28,817 nucleotides of DNA from CAZOSF01 sp964582415 (GTDB taxonomy: Bacteria; Bacteroidota; Bacteroidia; Flavobacteriales; Flavobacteriaceae): contig CAZOSF010000027.1 in assembly GCA_964582415.1 (NCBI GenBank), forward strand, positions 1 to 28,817, given 5' to 3'. The number at the start of each line of letters is the position of its first letter. Position 1 is the stretch's first letter. Both the position numbers and the translations under genes were made by a program. The notes below the pieces were generated by a model. That model worked only from the letters and a program-made list of their open reading frames with translations. It ran no database searches and was not told the origin of the DNA. Positions 24,900-28,817 of this stretch are shown here, in pieces.

Positions 24900-24907
24900 C
24901 AAAGGTA
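24900..24907 (-). promoter_or_regulatory. -7 box of the glycosyltransferase operon, 7 nt from the ATG
   Basis: On the minus strand TACCTTTG matches TAnnTTTG perfectly, 7 nt before the ATG at 24892. It decides the start in favour of 24892 over 24925. The preceding terminator T-tract lies only 7 bp upstream. Confidence 0.55.
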
Positions 24908-24914
24908 ACCAATT

Positions 24915-24947
24915 AAAAAAGCCACCCCGAATAAATCGGGATGGCTT
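24915..24947 (-). terminator. Terminator of the large T9SS protein gene
   Basis: On the minus strand AAGCCATCCCGA and TCGGGGTGGCTT pair over 12 positions with one mismatch and a 5-nt loop (TTTAT), followed by six T. It begins 22 bp after the stop codon of the repeat protein. Confidence 0.88.
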
Positions 24948-24969
24948 CTTAACTATAAATCAGAAAAAA

Positions 24970-27900
24970 TTAATTCTTAATAACCTTGTAAGTACCTTTC
25001 TGACCATCGACAGTAACATGCATGATGTAAGCACCAGAGGCCAAGTTAGCAACGCTTACTTGAGTCTGAGTAGCCTCTACATTCATATCAATTACTTTCT
25101 GACCAAGAATGTTGTAAAGTGCAACGTTCTCGATGTTCTGAGTAGCAGAAAGATTCAAGTAGTCATTAGCTGGGTTTGGATAGTAAACAAATCCTTCGAT
25201 TTCATTACTATTAACACCCAATTGACAGTTATCAAATACGATATCAGTTACTGAACCAGTGTTTACTACGAAACAATAGTATGTCTGACCAGCAGTTACT
25301 GGAATAGTAGCTGTTGCGCCAGGTACACATTGGTTCTGCCACCAGTCTACCAATACTAATTCGTCCTCGCTAGAAGACTCATCAGGAGCGGTATAGAAGG
25401 TAACGGAACTAAAGCCGTCAAACCCTGAAACTAAGGTCATATTAACGGTATTGCCTCCTAATATTTCAGCAATAAGAGCCTCACCATCAACATCATTTAT
25501 CATAACTGCAGGAATTGTAACGTCGGCTCCAACAGCTCCACCTCCCATAACGATAGGATCGCCAGGTTGGTTGTTCACAACGATTACAGCAACAGCACCT
25601 TCATTTTGTGCAGCCAAGGCCTTAAATCCAAATTCACAAGAGCCTCGTCTTACAATTGCAATTTTGCCGCTCAAATCAGCACCATTATCAATTGGATCAC
25701 AACCATCGTTAGGATCACCTGTAGTGTCATCATCAATAACAACAGCTGCATCAGCAGTTAATGGATCTGCTGGTATTGCACCACCAAAATCTGCCGCAAC
25801 AGAAGAATAATCTCCTGCAAGTGGTCCATTATTTACTGACAAGTATGCACCTGGAACTCCTCCTGGAGTAACAATTGTTCCAGTGATTTGTCCGTCTAGT
25901 TCTGGAGTGAACTTATACCATACTCCATTAGCACCGCTGATATCACAGTCTGTTGGAGTTCCACTTTCTTCAGTGGCTGCAGGCATAGCTACGTTTTCAT
26001 CTGTAAATGGACATCCTACTTCATCCAAGTCGATAGCATCTTCGATGTCATCGTTTGGTGGTGGGATAAAGTCACAAGTCATGGTTAACTCGAAGTTACC
26101 TGTTTGACCACCAAATCCGTGAACAAGGATGTAGTAAGTAGTAGCACTTCCATCAGTTGTAAATTCAACTGTTGATTGGAAGTTAGGACAGTTTGGATCG
26201 TCGTCGTTACCAGCCACACAAGTTAATGGTGGGTTGCTACATTCACCTGTATAAACAGAGATTTTGGTATCGTAGTCTGTATTTGCGCTACAAGTAGTAA
26301 GGGTAATGTTGGCAGCTAGACCAGTGTTATCCTCATACTTATACCATACACCTGGAGTGGTGGTTGGAGTATCACAATCAGGAGCTACATCACTATCATC
26401 GGTTGCACCGATAGTAGATCCAAGAGCAGACTCACCACAAACGATGTTTAGTGCACCTTCACAATCATCATAAGTAAAGATTTCCATATCCTCACAGTTA
26501 GCAGTGAAAGTATAAACACCTTCTAGAGTAGAGTCGATTACGAATCCTGAACCGTCATTATAAGCTTCACCAAATCCAACTAGACCGGCAGTTGAGTTTT
26601 CCCAGAATACGTTAGTTCCATCGGTAGCCTCAACAGATAGACCAATCCAGTAAGTAGTTGTTGAACCAACTTGACCGTCTAGCATCACATCTGGGTGATC
26701 CAATTCTACATTCCATACGTCGAATCCGAAGTTAGATCCAACAACAGTTTGAGAAGTTGGGGTGAATCCTGGAACGGTAGCAATTACGTTACCTGGATCA
26801 GGTTGTCCACCATTGTCTCCCCAAATGTAGATATCAACGAAAGCAGCGTTCACACCAGAACCAGAAGCTCCGATGAATACGTTAGCGTTGATCACTTCAA
26901 GCATCATATTTTGATCGGCAGGAACTTGGATATCGTGAGCCACGATACGACCTAAGTTTTGAGTACAAGATTTACCATTTTCAAATCCGTTACCTGGGCC
27001 AGAAACGCTACAATCGTTTCCTCCACCGCCGCCGCCACCGATTGGGTCGCATTGTCCAGAGAATGTATAAACACCTTCAAATCCAGTATCTACCCATGCT
27101 CCAAGGAAGAATTGCCACATGTTGTTTCCAACATAGCTAGCAGTAGTTGCTTCCCAAGCAGTAATACCACCTGAAGAAGAAGTTACAGAAGCATCAATCC
27201 AGTAGGTAGTAGTTGAACCAGCTTGACCTGGCATCATCATTGGAGTTACATCCAATACTACTTCACTTACATCAAATCCGAAGTTATTACCAACAACTGT
27301 TTGAGAAGTTGGAGCCAATGTTTCAGATCCAATTGCAGTACCGGGTTGTCCACCAGCATCGTCATAATACGTTAAGGTAACAGAAGCAATAGTAGCTCCT
27401 ACATCGTGGAATTGATTCATTACCACTTGCTCTAGGGTGAAATCGGTATCAGCAGGAACAGTAACGTCAACAGCTACGGTAGCGTCGGATACTGGATCGT
27501 TGAAGAATCCGTTTTCAAAAGCATTACCTGGGTTAGACTCGGCACAAGGACCTCCNNNNNNNNNNNNNNNNNNNNNNNNNNNNNNNNNNNNNNNNNNNNN
27601 NNNNNNNNNNNNNNNNNNNNNNNNNNNNNNNNNNNNNNNNNNNNNNNNNNNNNNNGCAGTCCATCCCTGAGGAGCAGAACAACCACGTCCGTTTTCAAAT
27701 GCGTTACTTGGGTTAGTCTGGTTACAAGCAGCACCTCCGCCGCCTCCGCCAGAACCACCGAACATCAAGTTTCCGATAAGCTCACCAGAACCATTGTTTC
27801 CTTCGATTTCAACGTGACCGATAGCCACTGTTGAAATAACACCAAAGAACGTTTCGGCACCAACAGGAGTGTTAGCAGACAAAGAAGCAATTAAAGCACC

Positions 27901-28812
27901 TCCTTGATCGTAAACGCGGTATTCGGTATTAGGATCTAAGTTATTGTAAATTCTATGTCCAACAGCAAATACATCGTCTGGACCAGTGAAGGTAATAAGA
28001 CCATACTCAACGAAAGTGTTGGCACCCACTAAATCGATTGTGTTACCAATCTGGCCAGCAGAAATCGCAATCGTATCTGTTCCGTTAGAGGCAGAAATCT
28101 CAACTCCAGCAACGATGTTAAAACATCCTTGAGTAGAACTGATTACTGGACCACAAGCGGTAATACCTGTAGGCATCCCACCGAAATCCTCAGTTGTCAA
28201 AGAACCTGCATCTGCTTGGAAGGCCGCCATATCGGTGTAAGGAGTCAGTGGCCCCATTACATTCATAGTGATAACGGCAGCACCTTGTTGGTTGGTACCA
28301 GTAGCAGGAGCTTGGAAGTTGCTCCAATTGGTCACACCGCTCAAAATAGTGTTACTTACGGAAAATTCAGCTTCAACAGGAACAACCCCAGCAGAATGGT
28401 ACATAGGTTTGTTGTTTTCATTGGCTGGAGAAGTTTCCGCGCTTAACTGCTGCATTTCTGTAGCAGAAAGTTGCGCAGCTCCCATCAAATTCCCGTTTGC
28501 GTAACGAGGCGCATTATTTGAATTTCTAACTACAGTCTCTTCATTTAGTTGACGAAGCTGATCTTCAGATAGGTTGGCCTTTTTCATAGATACCCCATTG
28601 GCAGCCTTGGGATCATTCACCCCCTGCCCAAGTGATTCTACACTACCGGCAACAATCTTCTGAGATTGCGTGGTCGTCGAAGAAACTTGCTTTTGTGACG
28701 CCGCTTGCTGTGCTTGAACCGGGTTGTTTTTACCCAAATTCTTCACCTCGATTTCTTGACCGAAACCTACCATGCAAACAAGCATTGCAATAAGTAAAGT
28801 AAATTTTTTCAT
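24970..28812 (-). CDS. Large T9SS-exported repeat protein with a PA domain (interrupted by an assembly gap)
   Basis: The frame spans 1280 codons including ~34 unknown ones (gap at 27556-27655). In order: Sec signal (1-19, MLVCMVGFGQ); Gln/Ser-rich N-terminal part (about 20-130); a beta-rich domain ending NLMFGG near 350; Gly linkers followed by Cys-started units opening (S/T)NP(S/G)NAFENG at C363, C423 and C601 (units of ~178 aa, each ending in Cys, for example C588 and C773); a DDCEGALNIVCG/GVWYKYEDNTG beta-sandwich (about 780-910); a second sandwich starting GVWYKFTPELDG (963-974) that is interrupted by a protease-associated (PA) domain at about 986-1130 (GKIAIVRRGSCEFGFKA); and a C-terminal T9SS type A sorting domain (from YYPNPANDYLNLS, ~1211-1280). 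It is a cell-surface or released protein, no protease domain is visible, and ligand is unknown. A terminator follows. The start is 5 bp from the window edge, so no promoter can be seen. Confidence 0.9.
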   Translation of the reverse strand: MKKFTLLIAMLVCMVGFGQEIEVKNLGKNNPVQAQQAASQKQVSSTTTQSQKIVAGSVESLGQGVNDPKAANGVSMKKANLSEDQLRQLNEETVVRNSNNAPRYANGNLMGAAQLSATEMQQLSAETSPANENNKPMYHSAGVVPVEAEFSVSNTILSGVTNWSNFQAPATGTNQQGAAVITMNVMGPLTPYTDMAAFQADAGSLTTEDFGGMPTGITACGPVISSTQGCFNIVAGVEISASNGTDTIAISAGQIGNTIDLVGANTFVEYGLITFTGPDDVFAVGHRIYNNLDPNTEYRVYDQGGALIASLSANTPVGAETFFGVISTVAIGHVEIEGNNGSGELIGNLMFGGSGGGGGGAACNQTNPSNAFENGRGCSAPQGWTXXXXXXXXXXXXXXXXXXXXXXXXXXXXXXXXXXGGPCAESNPGNAFENGFFNDPVSDATVAVDVTVPADTDFTLEQVVMNQFHDVGATIASVTLTYYDDAGGQPGTAIGSETLAPTSQTVVGNNFGFDVSEVVLDVTPMMMPGQAGSTTTYWIDASVTSSSGGITAWEATTASYVGNNMWQFFLGAWVDTGFEGVYTFSGQCDPIGGGGGGGNDCSVSGPGNGFENGKSCTQNLGRIVAHDIQVPADQNMMLEVINANVFIGASGSGVNAAFVDIYIWGDNGGQPDPGNVIATVPGFTPTSQTVVGSNFGFDVWNVELDHPDVMLDGQVGSTTTYWIGLSVEATDGTNVFWENSTAGLVGFGEAYNDGSGFVIDSTLEGVYTFTANCEDMEIFTYDDCEGALNIVCGESALGSTIGATDDSDVAPDCDTPTTTPGVWYKYEDNTGLAANITLTTCSANTDYDTKISVYTGECSNPPLTCVAGNDDDPNCPNFQSTVEFTTDGSATTYYILVHGFGGQTGNFELTMTCDFIPPPNDDIEDAIDLDEVGCPFTDENVAMPAATEESGTPTDCDISGANGVWYKFTPELDGQITGTIVTPGGVPGAYLSVNNGPLAGDYSSVAADFGGAIPADPLTADAAVVIDDDTTGDPNDGCDPIDNGADLSGKIAIVRRGSCEFGFKALAAQNEGAVAVIVVNNQPGDPIVMGGGAVGADVTIPAVMINDVDGEALIAEILGGNTVNMTLVSGFDGFSSVTFYTAPDESSSEDELVLVDWWQNQCVPGATATIPVTAGQTYYCFVVNTGSVTDIVFDNCQLGVNSNEIEGFVYYPNPANDYLNLSATQNIENVALYNILGQKVIDMNVEATQTQVSVANLASGAYIMHVTVDGQKGTYKVIKN
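26494..27726 (-). repeat. Paralogous ~178-aa repeat units in the T9SS protein
   Basis: Units start at the codons for C363 (27724-27726), C423 (27544-27546) and C601 (27010-27012), and the last one ends near C773 (26494-26496). Shared blocks include PTSQTVVG(N/S)NFGFDV and GSTTTYWI, and each ends in (F/L)EGVYTF. The first unit is cut by the gap, so the true unit number may be higher. Confidence 0.8.
27556..27655. other. Assembly gap (100 N) inside the repeat region
   Basis: Exactly 100 N, a placeholder length. The flanks are both repeat-unit sequence (a unit start on one side, a Gly-rich linker and the next unit on the other), which suggests the assembler failed on near-identical repeats. Confidence 0.98.
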
Positions 28813-28817
28813 AATTT

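Noticed and set aside
24893..24925. Longer start for the glycosyltransferase at 24925
   Set aside because: The extra codons cover a perfect -7 box and abut the upstream terminator, while the GT2 fold begins right after the ATG at 24892.
27022..27045. Short GC-rich triplet run as a possible regulatory repeat
   Set aside because: It encodes a poly-Gly linker in frame in the T9SS protein, so coding explains it.

Overview
This is a 28.8 kb stretch of a Flavobacteriaceae-type (Bacteroidota) chromosome. The evidence is two secreted proteins with type IX secretion (T9SS) C-terminal sorting domains, a fused ResB/CcsA cytochrome c biogenesis protein, a BshB1-type bacillithiol deacetylase, an RprX/RprY-like two-component pair, moderate-to-low GC, and promoters of the Bacteroidota type (-7 box TAnnTTTG) with weak or no Shine-Dalgarno sequences. 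Two runs of exactly 100 N (12859-12958 and 27556-27655) show it is a draft scaffold. Each gap interrupts a gene.

Layout, left to right. 1-2726 (-): the N-terminal 908 residues of the ResB/CcsA fusion, running off the left edge. 2900-5565 (-): a probable bicarbonate module of small exported protein, SulP transporter and beta-carbonic anhydrase, with a promoter upstream and a hairpin terminator after it. 5702-7384 (-): a T9SS-exported protein made of two duplicated DUF4397 modules. 7568-8572 (+): an M28 zinc-peptidase lipoprotein. 8598-8925: a short non-coding mosaic holding a terminator, a GC-rich palindrome, a partial copy of the tRNA-His 3' end, a second terminator and tRNA-His(GTG). 8999-10884 (-): a PLP-dependent trans-sulfuration enzyme translationally coupled to bshB1. 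10945-12650 (+): hutI coupled to a GNAT acetyltransferase. 12683-13373 (+): an MBL-fold lipoprotein interrupted by a gap. 13389-14030 (-): pcm. 14155-19962 (+): Gfo/Idh/MocA oxidoreductase, 3-hydroxyacyl-CoA dehydrogenase, YggS/PLPBP, an exonuclease/GIY-YIG fusion nuclease, a Kv-type channel with a C-terminal zinc ribbon, and miaA. 19994-24892 (-): a GT2 glycosyltransferase, YbbR-like protein and coaE, followed by an RprX/RprY-like kinase and regulator with their own promoter. 24970-28812 (-): a giant T9SS cargo protein with paralogous repeats and a PA domain that appears inserted inside another beta-sandwich.

Most of the window is housekeeping or stress-management content. I see no CRISPR array, phage, transposase or obvious defence island. 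The parts most worth a second look are the nested-PA repeat protein and its repeat-associated gap, the tRNA-His mosaic with its duplicated 3' end and apparent U-U acceptor mismatches, the Kv channel with a zinc ribbon, the coupling of a trans-sulfuration enzyme to bshB1, and several -7 boxes so close to start codons that the transcripts should be nearly leaderless.
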